Program-made: the position numbers and the translations under genes | Source: an uncultured Alistipes sp. | Lineage (GTDB): Bacteria > Bacteroidota > Bacteroidia > Bacteroidales > Rikenellaceae | Direction: 5' to 3' | Length of the DNA: 64,000 nucleotides | NCBI GenBank assembly: GCA_905213895.1 | Contig: CAJMKE010000001.1 | Coordinates: 147,978 to 211,977 of the forward strand | Notes under the pieces: generated by a model | What the model saw: only the letters and a program-made list of their open reading frames with translations | Database searches by the model: none | What the model was told of the DNA's origin: nothing | In this document: one piece after another, positions 33,373 through 42,347 of the stretch | Position numbering within the stretch: position 1 is the stretch's first letter | How the letters are laid out: every line of letters begins with the position of its first letter

Positions 33373-34746
33373 TTATGCGTGGATTGCGCAGCCGAGAGCC
33401 TGCTCGGCGGCTTCCATGATGCCTTCGTTCATCGTCGGGTGCGAATGGATGGTGTGCGCGATGTCATAGGCTGTTGCACCGAGCGTTTTGGCGAGAGTCG
33501 GCTCGCCGAGCATCTCCGTAACGTTCGCCCCTATCATGTGCGCACCGATAATTCGCTTCTCGCCGTCGAAAATCAGTTTGACGAATCCGTCGCGTTCGCC
33601 TGCCGCCATAGCCTTGCCCGATGCCGCGAACTGGAACCGTCCGACCGAATACCCGATACCCTGCTCCGCCGCCTGCTTCTCGGTCAGACCGACCGACGCA
33701 ATCTCAGGCGACGTGAATATGCAGGACGGAATCGACGAATAATCGATTCGCTTCGGTTGCAGCCCGCATATCGCTTCGACGCAGCGTATCGCCTCCGCCG
33801 ATGCGACGTGTGCGAGCGCGGGAGTGGCGATGATGTCGCCTACCGCATATACCCCGTCGACCGACGTGCGGAAATTCTCGTCCACGACCACTTTGTCGCG
33901 CTCGACTTTTACTCCGACCTCTTCGAGCCCCAAACCTTCGATGTTGGATTTGATGCCGACTGCCGAGAGTACGATTTCCGTTTCGAGCGTTTCGATGCCT
34001 TTTTTGCCCTCGACCTCGACTTCACTGCGTCCGTCGTGAATGCGCACCGCTTTTACTGTCGTTGCCGTCATTACGGTTGCGCGCAGTTTGCGGAACGTGC
34101 GCTCCATTGCTTTGGCAATCTCCTCGTCTTCGAGCGGCAGAATCTGCGGCATATACTCCACTATCGTTACCTTTGCGCCGAGCGTAGCGTAAAGATATGC
34201 GAATTCGCAGCCTATCGCCCCCGAACCGACCACGACGATACTCTCCGGAATGCGGTCGAGAGCCAGTGCGTCTTTCGACGAGATTATATGCTCGTGGTCT
34301 ATCGGCATAAACGGCATTTCGCGCGGACGCGCACCCGTGGCGAGGATTATGTCGTCGGCTTCGTAGGCGGTGCCGTCCACATCGACTGTCTTTGCCGATG
34401 TCAGTTTGCCGAATCCGTGAATAATCTCGATGCCGTGCTTTTTGAGCAGCATCATCACGCCCTTGTTCATGTTCTCGGCGACCGTGCGCGACCGAGCGAC
34501 GATTTTTGCCATGTCGGGTTTGACTTCGCCTGCGACCTCGATTCCGTAGTTGGCGGCATTGCGGCAGTAGTTGAGTGCCTGCGCGCTTTTGAGCAGTGCT
34601 TTCGTCGGAATACAGCCCCAGTTGAGACATGTCCCGCCTGCTTCTGCACGTTCGACAAGTGCGACTTTGCGCTCCAACTGCGCAGCCCTTACCGCCGCGA
34701 CATACCCCGCAGGACCGCTGCCGATGATTATGATGTCGTATTTCAT
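33373..34746 (-). CDS. lpdA: Dihydrolipoyl dehydrogenase
   Basis: The 457-residue flavoprotein reoxidises dihydrolipoamide of 2-oxo acid dehydrogenase or glycine-cleavage complexes. The FAD motif is GSGPAGYVAAVRAAQ (8-22), the redox disulfide is GGTCLNWGCIPTKALL (about 38-53), the NAD motif VVGSGAIGCEFAYLY is near 170, and the C-terminal catalytic HSHPTMNEGIMEAA is near 440. No complex partner genes are adjacent. It starts 10 bp after the C69 dipeptidase stop and is probably co-transcribed with it. Confidence 0.95.
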   Translation of the reverse strand: MKYDIIIIGSGPAGYVAAVRAAQLERKVALVERAEAGGTCLNWGCIPTKALLKSAQALNYCRNAANYGIEVAGEVKPDMAKIVARSRTVAENMNKGVMMLLKKHGIEIIHGFGKLTSAKTVDVDGTAYEADDIILATGARPREMPFMPIDHEHIISSKDALALDRIPESIVVVGSGAIGCEFAYLYATLGAKVTIVEYMPQILPLEDEEIAKAMERTFRKLRATVMTATTVKAVRIHDGRSEVEVEGKKGIETLETEIVLSAVGIKSNIEGLGLEEVGVKVERDKVVVDENFRTSVDGVYAVGDIIATPALAHVASAEAIRCVEAICGLQPKRIDYSSIPSCIFTSPEIASVGLTEKQAAEQGIGYSVGRFQFAASGKAMAAGERDGFVKLIFDGEKRIIGAHMIGANVTEMLGEPTLAKTLGATAYDIAHTIHSHPTMNEGIMEAAEQALGCAIHA

Positions 34747-34756
34747 ATAGCCGTTC

Positions 34757-36397
34757 TTATTTAACCACTTTCAGTATCTCGCCATTGTCTTTCGCTACCG
34801 CACGCTGCCACTTCTCGTTGTAGCCCGGGAATTGGATTTTGGCAGGGATGCCCTTGCCGTTTCCGTTCTCGATGAATCCGTTTTCGTTCTCCGACTTGAC
34901 GTTGCCGTCCACGTATTTCACGAGCAGATAGCGGTCGAGTGCCGTCCATTTGTCGAACAATCTTTGTGCCGTGGCGAGCGAATATTCGGTTTGCAGTTTG
35001 CGCGCTTTCTTGGCGGACATGCCGGATGTCTTTGCGTCGATTTCCTCGACCTCGGCGAGTTTGGCGTTCTCCCATTCATCGACTGCCTTGCGGATGTCGG
35101 CACTTATCATGTCGTAGCGCATGTATGCGAAGTTGGTTACGCGGTTGAAGAGCCAGAACATCGACGTCGGCGAGTATTCGAGCATCGAGCCGTTGTGTTC
35201 GTCGAGCGTCGGCGGAACCTCGGTGATGTTGCAGTAAATCGGGGTCAGACACGATGTAGCCGCATCGTCCACGCCGAACCAGAGAATGCCGGTCTTGCCC
35301 TTGCGAGCCTGCCCGCACAGCCAGAATCCGGTCTGCTGCGTCGCTGTCGCACGTTCGTTGCAGTACTCCACTCCGTCTACGGTGAAATACATCGGACGCC
35401 AGCGGTAAGGGCAGTTATGACCGCCTGCACCGATATCGGTAGTCATATCCATAGGCGTGCCTTCGTAGTGGTCGCGCATGGCGTCGAAAAGCACTTTCGG
35501 CGAAACTTTCGTGCGTGGCTTTACCCACAGCGGCATACGGTTCTTGGCGTTATGCCCCATTGCGTAGTCGGTGTATGCGTCCATGCCGTCGGCAACGGTG
35601 CGGAAGAAACTCCATACGCGCGCTTCGCATCCGCGCATTCCGCCGAAATCTATCGGATTGTAGGTGTCGCAGAAACTGAAATCCTCGTCGCTGCCGCTGT
35701 ACAGCCCCGCTTCACGGGCGAACGAGATTACGTCGGGCGCAAAGATGCAGTTTTCGGGGTCGTTCTGCGGAAATGTGGAGATGCGCGACTGGTTCGCATG
35801 GGCGGAGACGTATCCGTCCGGAATGCGGCGTGCGACCCAGATGATGCCCTTGCGGCGGTTGCTTCCGTCCGGCGTGAGGTCCATGCCCTTGCCAATCAAC
35901 TCCATAATCCATGCCTCGTCCGCATCGGCTATCGAGAACGATTCGCCTTCGGATGCGTAGCCGTATTTGTTCGCGAGTTCGACAATGACGTCTATCGCTT
36001 CGCGTGCCGTGCGGGCGCGCTGCAACGTTATGTATATCAACGAACCGTAATCGATTTTGCCGGTCTTGTCTTCGAGTTGCGGAAGTCCGCCCCAAGTGGT
36101 TTCGGTGATTATGAGCGAATGCTCGTTCATGTTGCCCACGGTAGCGTATGTGGTTGCTGCCTGCTCGATTACGCCCATGTATCTGCTCGTGTCCCATTCG
36201 TAGACGGGCATCGTTGCAGCCGGTTTCTTCGCCGGATTGTACTTGTAGAGCGCACCGTAGAGCGCATGTGAGTCGGCGGCATACGTAACCATCACCGAAC
36301 CGTCCGTCGATGCGCCTTTCGTTACGATGAAGTTGGTGCATGCGAGTGCCGACAGCGAAGCGGTCGCGCAGATTACCGTTAGAATCAGTCTTTTCAT
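34757..36397 (-). CDS. C69-family dipeptidase (secreted)
   Basis: The 546-residue protein belongs to the C69 (PepD) N-terminal nucleophile hydrolases. A signal-like segment (LTVICATASLSALA) ends immediately before CTNFIVTKGAS, where the Cys becomes the N-terminal nucleophile after processing. Further motifs are MVTYAADSH, NEHSLIITETTWGG, FSIADADEAWIMELIG and VSAHANQSRI. It cleaves dipeptides, probably in the periplasm. A C-terminal helical region (about 430-500) completes the family length. It has its own promoter within a repeat-like element (36423-36500) and is followed by lpdA. Confidence 0.92.
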   Translation of the reverse strand: MKRLILTVICATASLSALACTNFIVTKGASTDGSVMVTYAADSHALYGALYKYNPAKKPAATMPVYEWDTSRYMGVIEQAATTYATVGNMNEHSLIITETTWGGLPQLEDKTGKIDYGSLIYITLQRARTAREAIDVIVELANKYGYASEGESFSIADADEAWIMELIGKGMDLTPDGSNRRKGIIWVARRIPDGYVSAHANQSRISTFPQNDPENCIFAPDVISFAREAGLYSGSDEDFSFCDTYNPIDFGGMRGCEARVWSFFRTVADGMDAYTDYAMGHNAKNRMPLWVKPRTKVSPKVLFDAMRDHYEGTPMDMTTDIGAGGHNCPYRWRPMYFTVDGVEYCNERATATQQTGFWLCGQARKGKTGILWFGVDDAATSCLTPIYCNITEVPPTLDEHNGSMLEYSPTSMFWLFNRVTNFAYMRYDMISADIRKAVDEWENAKLAEVEEIDAKTSGMSAKKARKLQTEYSLATAQRLFDKWTALDRYLLVKYVDGNVKSENENGFIENGNGKGIPAKIQFPGYNEKWQRAVAKDNGEILKVVK

Positions 36398-36419
36398 ATC
36401 GTTTTTGCTTTAATGTCTT

Positions 36420-36505
36420 ATGCAAAGATACGAATAAGCGAGAGGAATGTCAAATTTATTTGGACATTCCCGAGCGAGAGTATCTAAAACGAAGTTAAAG
36501 ACAGG
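36420..36505. repeat. Promoter-associated dispersed repeat, copy A
   Basis: The order CAAAGATACGAATAAGCGAG, then AATGT-CAAATTTATTTGG-ACATT, CCCGAGCG and GAGTATCTAA resembles the segment at 43004-43135. The central part forms a hairpin (AATGTC/GACATT type). The element supplies the promoter of the gene to its left. Confidence 0.6.
36423..36454 (-). promoter_or_regulatory. Promoter of the C69 dipeptidase-lpdA unit
   Basis: Minus strand TTTG (36451-36454), 20 bp, TATCTTTG (36423-36430). It is embedded in a sequence that recurs at 43004-43135. Confidence 0.65.
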
Positions 36506-36565
36506 AATATTTCCGCCAAATTTCGTCTTATATGCTTCGTGCAGTCGAATATTTGGGCATTACGG

Positions 36566-36596
36566 TTGCTAATTCTGTTCTGCGGTGTTAAATTTG
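36566..36596 (+). promoter_or_regulatory. Promoter of yggS
   Basis: TTG (36566-36568), 20 bp, TAAATTTG (36589-36596); the ATG at 36616 follows by 19 bp. Confidence 0.6.
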
Positions 36597-36615
36597 CACG
36601 ACCAAACAGTAGAAT

Positions 36616-37272
36616 ATGTCAGTTTCATCACGTCTATCCGAAATCCGTGCGACGCTGCCCGAGGGAGTAACGCTCGTCGCCGTGTCGAAATTCCACCCTG
36701 CCGAAGCCGTAATGGAGGCTTACGATGCAGGGCAGCGCATATTCGGCGAGAGCCGCGTGCAGGAACTCGCCGCCAAATACGAAACGCTGCCGAAAGACAT
36801 TGAGTGGCAGATGATAGGACATTTGCAGACGAACAAGGTGCGGACGATAGTGCCGTTCGTTTCGCTGATACAGTCGGTGGACAGTGCGCGGCTGCTCGAA
36901 TGTATCGACCGCGAAGCCGCACGATGCGGGCGGACGGTCGATTGTCTGCTCGAAATCCACGTCGCGCAAGAGGAGACCAAGAGCGGTTGGGAGTATGGCG
37001 AACTGAAAGCGTATCTGCAAAGCGATGCTTTTGCGCAGTTGCATAATATCCGTATTCGCGGAATTATGGGTATGGCGACGAATACCGACGATGCGGCGGT
37101 TGTGCGTTCCGATTTCGAACGGCTTGCCGCCATAAAGGATGAACTTGCGCCGATGTTCGGTGCGGATTTCGATATTCTGTCGATGGGAATGTCCGACGAC
37201 TACCCTATTGCCATCGATTGCGGTTCGACCATGGTACGCATCGGCTCTTCGATTTTCGGCGCACGGGTATAG
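36616..37272 (+). CDS. yggS: YggS/PLPBP-family pyridoxal phosphate homeostasis protein
   Basis: The 218-residue protein is a single-domain PLP-binding TIM barrel. The cofactor Lys is in VAVSKFHPAEAV (about 21-32), followed by AGQRIFGESRVQELAAKY. The phosphate-binding end has SMGMSDDYPIAIDCGSTMVRIGSSIFG. The family buffers pyridoxal phosphate and affects amino-acid and vitamin B6 metabolism without a known catalytic reaction. It is monocistronic, with its own promoter and a terminator shared with the convergent operon. Confidence 0.94.
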   Translation: MSVSSRLSEIRATLPEGVTLVAVSKFHPAEAVMEAYDAGQRIFGESRVQELAAKYETLPKDIEWQMIGHLQTNKVRTIVPFVSLIQSVDSARLLECIDREAARCGRTVDCLLEIHVAQEETKSGWEYGELKAYLQSDAFAQLHNIRIRGIMGMATNTDDAAVVRSDFERLAAIKDELAPMFGADFDILSMGMSDDYPIAIDCGSTMVRIGSSIFGARV

Positions 37273-37348
37273 CGTTGTGTCATAACCGGCAACATGCTGC
37301 GTCGTTTTCGGTGTTCGGCTACGGTCGTTTACGGCGCACGCGGGATTA

Positions 37349-37386
37349 AAAAAAACTCCGGAATAGAAATATTCCGGAGTTTTTTT
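37349..37386. terminator. Bidirectional terminator between yggS and the M23 peptidase operon
   Basis: A 16-bp stem with A-run/T-run ends (ACTCCGGAAT / ATTCCGGAGT core, 6-nt loop). U-tracts form in both directions; it sits between convergent stops at 37272 and 37400. Confidence 0.9.
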
Positions 37387-37399
37387 ATGTCGTTACTGA

Positions 37400-38431
37400 T
37401 TATCTTATTCGCAACCTCTTGCCGATGCTCAACGTCTTCTGTGCGCTGATTCCGTTGAGTTTGCAGATGCGCGCGACGGTCGTATGGTTGCGGTATGCGA
37501 TGCCGCTCAGCGTGTCGCCCTTGCGGACTGTGTAATAGCGTCTTGCTTCGAGTTCCGCAGCCTCCTTCTTGTCGTCGTTGTAGTTGGCGATTTCGTCGTC
37601 GAAATTCTGGTCGTACTTGGAGTAAATGTCGAAATACGAACGTTTGAGCAGGAATGTCTCCCGTCGTAAATTTCCGGTTTTGAAATCTATCAACCGTTCG
37701 GGGTCGAACGATTGTCCGCAGTAGCGGAATTCGAAATGAAGATGCGGACCCGTGCTGCGACCCGAACTGCCGCCCAAGGCGATTGGCTGTCCGGCAACGA
37801 CCCATTCGTCGGCTTCGACAAGTCGCTTGGAGAGGTGTCCCATGTACGTTTCAAGTCCGTTGTCATGACGGATGATGACCAGTCCGCCGTAGCCGGTTTC
37901 GGTGCTTTTGGAGAATCTGACACGTCCGTCGAATACCGAATATATCGTGTCGCCGAGTTTCAGCGCGATGTCGATGCCGTTGTGGTTGCGGCGTCGGCGC
38001 GGTCCGTAACGCGACGTGATGCGACCTATGTACGGATAGTGATAGTTTTTAAGCGAATCGACCAGCGAAATCGCCACCGATTTCGGCAGCGTGTTCAACG
38101 GCACGTCGCGATACGGCGAAATGGTGTCGGTATTCCAGTACCTGCTGAAAACGTTCGAGTCCTTCTCGATTGTGCGGTTGCGGACGTATCGCCATGTATT
38201 GTCGTTGTAAAGCACGATGCTTACGGCTTCGTTGTCCGTAGGCAGCGTATCGACGATTATCGCGCTGCGCAGTTCGCGCACCGGCGTTACGGGCGTAACC
38301 GGCAGGACGGTCGGCTTTGCCGCCACGATTACGCTGTCGCCTGCATTTTCCGCATCCTGTGCATACGCATCGGCGCAGCATAACGCCAGCGTCGCGGATA
38401 CGATTATTCCTGTGATTCTACTTTTTGTCAT
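37400..38431 (-). CDS. M23 peptidase with C-terminal LysM
   Basis: The 343-residue exported protein acts on peptidoglycan or regulates such enzymes. It has a signal peptide (GIIVSATLALCCADAYAQ). The M23/LytM domain (about 140-245) has the zinc ligands in NHNGIDIAL, HLSKRL and GPHLHFEF, so it looks catalytically competent. A C-terminal LysM (about 298-343; YTVRKGDTLSGIAYRN, ICKLNGISAQKTLSIGKRL) binds glycan. It overlaps the DUF3109 gene by 14 bp and ends the yicC-gmk-nadD-ddl operon, whose ddl also serves the cell wall. Confidence 0.93.
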   Translation of the reverse strand: MTKSRITGIIVSATLALCCADAYAQDAENAGDSVIVAAKPTVLPVTPVTPVRELRSAIIVDTLPTDNEAVSIVLYNDNTWRYVRNRTIEKDSNVFSRYWNTDTISPYRDVPLNTLPKSVAISLVDSLKNYHYPYIGRITSRYGPRRRRNHNGIDIALKLGDTIYSVFDGRVRFSKSTETGYGGLVIIRHDNGLETYMGHLSKRLVEADEWVVAGQPIALGGSSGRSTGPHLHFEFRYCGQSFDPERLIDFKTGNLRRETFLLKRSYFDIYSKYDQNFDDEIANYNDDKKEAAELEARRYYTVRKGDTLSGIAYRNHTTVARICKLNGISAQKTLSIGKRLRIR

Positions 38432-38999
38432 AACTCTTCAATAAATCTTCGGCACATTCCAATGCCTTGTAAAACTCTTCGCCGAACCGCCGTATGATAG
38501 GCTCGCGCAGCGATTTGTAAACGGGAATGCCGAGTTTGCGACCGTTCTCGCATGCCGACGAACATACGTTCCAGCGATGATAGTTAAGCCCTATCGTGCC
38601 GTTCGACAGACTGATGAGCCGAATCGGATAGAGATGACACGATATGGGTTTGCGGAACGAACATTTGCCTTCGCGGAACGCCTTCTCGATAGCGCACAGC
38701 GTAATGCCGTTTTCGCGATACGAATACGCGCATTCGGCATCGTCCACCAGCGGCGTGGTGTAGTCGCCGTCGCAATCGACGACCATGAATCCCTGCCGTT
38801 CGACCGACTCGATGCCTTCGGGCGTCATGTAGGGCTTGTAGTTCTCGTACTCCTCCTCCAATATGTCCGCTTCCTCCATTTCGAGCGGCGCGCCCGAATT
38901 GCCGTCCACGCAGCATTCGCCCTTGCAGCGGGCGATGTCGCATGCGAAACATTCGGTCAGAATGTCGTCGCTGACTATTTTACCGTCGATTTCTATCAT
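38418..38999 (-). CDS. DUF3109-family cysteine-rich protein
   Basis: The 193-residue protein matches DUF3109. Its many Cys (ECFACDIARCKGECCVDG at 16-33; ECAYS; LCAIEKAF; KPISCHLYPIRL; WNVCSSACENG) suggest a bound metal or iron-sulfur cluster, like the related YkgJ/CxxCxxCC proteins. The role is unknown. It is highly conserved in Bacteroidetes and here sits between ddl (3-bp gap) and the M23 peptidase (14-bp overlap). Confidence 0.9.
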   Translation of the reverse strand: MIEIDGKIVSDDILTECFACDIARCKGECCVDGNSGAPLEMEEADILEEEYENYKPYMTPEGIESVERQGFMVVDCDGDYTTPLVDDAECAYSYRENGITLCAIEKAFREGKCSFRKPISCHLYPIRLISLSNGTIGLNYHRWNVCSSACENGRKLGIPVYKSLREPIIRRFGEEFYKALECAEDLLKSYDKK

Positions 39000-39002
39000 C
39001 GG

Positions 39003-39989
39003 TCAGCGTTTTAGCGTGTCGGCGATTACGATGTCGTACAACTCTCCGAGCGTCATGCCCATTGCCCGCACCTGCTTCGGAACGATGCTTCCGCCGCTCA
39101 TGCCCGGGATGGAGTTTATCTCAATCATGTACGGCTCGCCGGCGTCGGTAACGATGAAGTCGATGCGCACGACACCGCGGCAGCGGCAGGCGCGGTACGC
39201 ATCCAGCGTCATGCGGTTGAGTTTAGCCTTTACGTCGTCGGATATCCGCGCAGGCGTAATCTCCTCCGACATTCCCGCTTCGTATTTGGCTTCGTAATCG
39301 AAGAACTCCTTCTTCGGAACGATTTCAGTAATCGGGAACAGATACTCTTTGCCGCCTGCAATCATTACCCCGCAGCCGACCTCGCGCCCCGTTATGCACT
39401 CTTCTACAAGTACTTCGTCGCTCTCTGCGAATGCTTTTTCGACAGCCGCTTCGATTCCGGCGGCATCGGTAACCTTGGTAACTCCGAAACTGCTGCCGCT
39501 CGCATTCGGCTTGACGAATACCGGCAGCCCGAGACGTGCGACGATTTCGGCAGCATCAGCCTTGTCGCCGCGACCGAGCAGAATCTCCTTGGCGAGGTTG
39601 ATTCCGCGTCCGGCAACGGCTCGTTTGGTGGTGATTTTGTCGAATGTGATTGTGGATGATACCTGCGAACACGACGAATACGGGATGCCCATCATGTCGA
39701 GGTAGCCTTGCAGTTTGCCGTCCTCGCCCGGTGTCCCGTGGATGATTATCAGCGCGTATTCGAACTCCGTCCGTTCGCCGTCCACCGTGAGCGAGAAATC
39801 GTTCTTGTCGAGCGGATATTTGCGTCCGTCGGGCGCGGTGTACGTCCAGTCGCGATGGTGCAGGTCTATGACCTTCACATCGTATTTCGATGCGTCGAGC
39901 GCATCGGCTATCTGTCCGGCACTCTGCAATGCGATTTCGCGTTCCGACGAATTGCCGCCTGCGAGAAGTGCTATTTTAAGTCTGTTCAT
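39003..39989 (-). CDS. ddl: D-alanine--D-alanine ligase
   Basis: The 328-residue ATP-grasp enzyme makes the D-Ala-D-Ala dipeptide of peptidoglycan. Signatures are GGNSSEREIALQSAGQI (11-27), IHGTPGEDGKLQGYLDMMGIPY, FVKPNASGSSFGVTKV, VRIDFIVTD and EINSIPGMSGGSIVPKQ. All usual ATP- and Mg-binding residues seem present. It lies 5 bp after nadD in a compact operon. Confidence 0.95.
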   Translation of the reverse strand: MNRLKIALLAGGNSSEREIALQSAGQIADALDASKYDVKVIDLHHRDWTYTAPDGRKYPLDKNDFSLTVDGERTEFEYALIIIHGTPGEDGKLQGYLDMMGIPYSSCSQVSSTITFDKITTKRAVAGRGINLAKEILLGRGDKADAAEIVARLGLPVFVKPNASGSSFGVTKVTDAAGIEAAVEKAFAESDEVLVEECITGREVGCGVMIAGGKEYLFPITEIVPKKEFFDYEAKYEAGMSEEITPARISDDVKAKLNRMTLDAYRACRCRGVVRIDFIVTDAGEPYMIEINSIPGMSGGSIVPKQVRAMGMTLGELYDIVIADTLKR

Positions 39990-39994
39990 ATATG

Positions 39995-40795
39995 CTATAT
40001 TATTCCGTTTCTTAAAGTTTCTTCCGTAATCGCGAGAAATTCCGACGCCTCTTTGTTCCCTCCGTCAATTGCCAGGGCAGCGCGGAAATCCGCTGCGGCA
40101 AGGTCGAACTCCTTCATGCGGAAATGCCACATCCCGCGCTCAGTGAACAGTGCCGAATCATCGGGATTCGCCGCAATCCGTTCGTTCAGATTCGCGATTC
40201 GCATCGCGGGACTCCACAGATTGTGTTCGCGGATGTATTTCGCCACCGACGGACAGACCTTGTCGTCGATATTCTCGCCGCGTCCGACGGCATCGCGTAT
40301 TTCGGTGGCGGCGTAGTCGAATATCGGCGCGTCGGCGAGATAATGTATCCCGACCGGATATTCTGTATTGCCGTATCCGCTTCTCGGATAGACCATTATT
40401 TCGTAATCACGCAATATTTCGTCGTGTGCCACCCATCGGTCGAATATCGCCATGTTGTCGGCACCGATAAGTATCGAGAACTGCATTTCGCTGCCGAAGT
40501 TGGCGCGCAGGAAACGCAGCGTGTTGATTGTGTACGACGGTTTTTCGAGGGTGAACTCTATTGCCGACACCTTTATTCTGTCGGGGTATTTCGATTCGGC
40601 GCATGCGAGTTCGCACATCTCGAATCGGGAGAATTCGGGTGCGAGTTCGGCACAACTTTTCAGAGGATTCTGCGGCGAAACTATCAATACGGCTTCATCA
40701 CACAATTCATGCTCCACGACCCATTCCGTCAGGGCGATATGCCCGCGATGAACCGGATTGAACGAACCGAAGTAGAGTGCTACCCTCTTTTTCAT
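39995..40795 (-). CDS. nadD: Nicotinate-nucleotide adenylyltransferase with C-terminal TPR-like tail
   Basis: The 266-residue protein has a NadD domain (about 1-195): ALYFGSFNPVHRGHIALTEW carries the (H/T)xGH nucleotidyltransferase motif, and ISRF-like EFSRFEMCELA and IGADNMAIFDRW follow. It makes NaAD for NAD synthesis. About 70 extra residues (IANLNERIAANPDDSALFTERGMWHFRM, then FDLAAADFRAALAIDGGN) form two TPR-like helical pairs absent from standard NadD. The start at 40795 gives the family N-terminus; it overlaps the gmk stop by 4 bp. Confidence 0.92.
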   Translation of the reverse strand: MKKRVALYFGSFNPVHRGHIALTEWVVEHELCDEAVLIVSPQNPLKSCAELAPEFSRFEMCELACAESKYPDRIKVSAIEFTLEKPSYTINTLRFLRANFGSEMQFSILIGADNMAIFDRWVAHDEILRDYEIMVYPRSGYGNTEYPVGIHYLADAPIFDYAATEIRDAVGRGENIDDKVCPSVAKYIREHNLWSPAMRIANLNERIAANPDDSALFTERGMWHFRMKEFDLAAADFRAALAIDGGNKEASEFLAITEETLRNGII

Positions 40796-41361
40796 ACCCT
40801 TTCTGCCAAAAATGCGTCGATTATCTTTTCGGTCGCTCCGATTGCATCCGCGAGAATGTCGTTTACGACCACATGGTCGAATGCGTCGGCTTTCGATATT
40901 TCGAACTCCGCTTTCGCGACACGTTTTGCGATGACCTCGGCGCAGTCCGTGCCGCGACATATCAATCGCCGTTCGAGTTCCTCGACCGACGGCGGCATGA
41001 TGAATATCGAGCATGCCTTGTCGCCGAAAATCCTTTTCAGGTTTATTCCGCCCATCACATCCACATCGAAGATGATGACGTTGCCTTTCGCCCAGATTCG
41101 TTCGGTTTCGCTTTTGAGTGTGCCGTAGCAAGTTCCTGCATAGACCTCCTCCCATTCGACGAACCGGTCTTCCGCGACGGCTTTCATGAAATCCTCGTTG
41201 GTCATGAAATAGTAGTCCTCGCCGTTGCGTTCCGTTCCCCGCGGCGACCGCGAAGTCGCCGAAATCGAAAATTCGAACTGCGGATATTTTTTGAGCAGTT
41301 CGCGGACGATGGTTGTCTTGCCCGAGCCGCTCGGTGCCGAAAATATAATCAGTTTCTCCAT
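40792..41361 (-). CDS. gmk: Guanylate kinase
   Basis: The 189-residue enzyme phosphorylates GMP to GDP. P-loop SAPSGSGKTTIVREL (9-23); ISATSRSPRGTERNGEDYYF is the GMP-binding segment; FIMPPSVEELERRL is near 119-132. Length is standard. Translationally coupled to nadD and 15 bp after yicC. Confidence 0.96.
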   Translation of the reverse strand: MEKLIIFSAPSGSGKTTIVRELLKKYPQFEFSISATSRSPRGTERNGEDYYFMTNEDFMKAVAEDRFVEWEEVYAGTCYGTLKSETERIWAKGNVIIFDVDVMGGINLKRIFGDKACSIFIMPPSVEELERRLICRGTDCAEVIAKRVAKAEFEISKADAFDHVVVNDILADAIGATEKIIDAFLAERV

Positions 41362-41376
41362 TGTCGCCGATGATGC

Positions 41377-42249
41377 TTACAGCAGGTTGAGAACCTGCTC
41401 CTTGATTTTTTCCAGTTCGTCCTTCATCTTTACGACCAGAATCTGTATGTCGTGCTGGTTCGCCTTCGAACCGGTGGTGTTGATTTCGCGTCCCATCTCC
41501 TGGGCGATGAAACCGAGTTTGCGTCCCGCCTGCGGCTCATTCTCGGCAACTTCGCGGAAATATTTGCAGTGGTTCTGCAAACGGACTTTCTCTTCGGTGA
41601 TGTCGAGTTTCTCGATGTAGAAAATCATCTCCTGCTCCAACCGGTTGTTGTCCGCCTCGATGCCCAACTTCTCGATGTTTTCGCGGATTCTCGTGCGTAT
41701 GACATCGGCTCTCGACTGTTCGAACGGAGTTATTTCGTTGCGATACGCCTCGATTTTGTCCACTCTGCGCAGCAAGTCGGCGATGAGCGTCGCCCCCTCC
41801 TGCTCGCGGAATGCGTCCAGACGCTTTGCCGCCTCCGTAACGGCATCCTTTATCGCTTCGAGTTCCGCTTCCGGTGCGGATGCGGTGTCGGATGAGATTA
41901 CGTTCGGCATTTTCAATACCGCGGGAACGATTGCGTCGTAGTCGGCATCGATGCCCGAGTATGCGAGCGCGTCGGTAACCTGACGCAGATAGGCGCGGAA
42001 CAAATCGCGGTTGATTTGCGCCGATGTTTCGGTGTCGGTCGTTTCGACTGTTACCGTGATGTCGATTTTGCCGCGCACGAGCATTTGCGATGCTATGTTG
42101 CGCAGTTCGTATTCCGCCGCACGGTATGCGGCAGGAACCTTTATCGAGAGGTCTAATTGTTTGGAGTTCAGTGAACGAATCTCCGCAGTGAATTTATTGT
42201 TATCGATAGTGATTTCGGCTTTGCCGAATCCCGTCATTGATTTTTGCAT
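41377..42249 (-). CDS. yicC: YicC-family endoribonuclease
   Basis: The 290-residue protein starts MQKSMTGFGKAEI, the invariant N-terminus of the YicC family, so I choose 42249 rather than the ATG at 42261. Further conserved parts are SLNSKQLDLSIKVP and the C-terminal GFIAQEMGREINTTGSKAN. YicC proteins cleave RNA and affect small-RNA turnover in other bacteria. It is the first gene of the yicC-gmk-nadD-ddl-DUF3109-M23 operon; yicC-gmk pairing is common. Confidence 0.94.
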   Translation of the reverse strand: MQKSMTGFGKAEITIDNNKFTAEIRSLNSKQLDLSIKVPAAYRAAEYELRNIASQMLVRGKIDITVTVETTDTETSAQINRDLFRAYLRQVTDALAYSGIDADYDAIVPAVLKMPNVISSDTASAPEAELEAIKDAVTEAAKRLDAFREQEGATLIADLLRRVDKIEAYRNEITPFEQSRADVIRTRIRENIEKLGIEADNNRLEQEMIFYIEKLDITEEKVRLQNHCKYFREVAENEPQAGRKLGFIAQEMGREINTTGSKANQHDIQILVVKMKDELEKIKEQVLNLL

Positions 42250-42347
42250 ATTGTTGCGCATTGGTTGTGCAAAATTACAAAAAACAAATCAGAAAACGCC
42301 AAAGCCGATGCGGTTTTTGGCAGGAAGCACCGATTGCGGCTTCGCAA

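Noticed and set aside
33334..34764. 476-codon ORF antisense to lpdA, and similar long antisense ORFs at 17111-18721, 19071-20480, 34832-36271, 43259-44737 and 59751-61460
   Set aside because: They arise from the codon bias of the real genes on the opposite strand. The sense proteins have clear catalytic motifs and the antisense frames have none.
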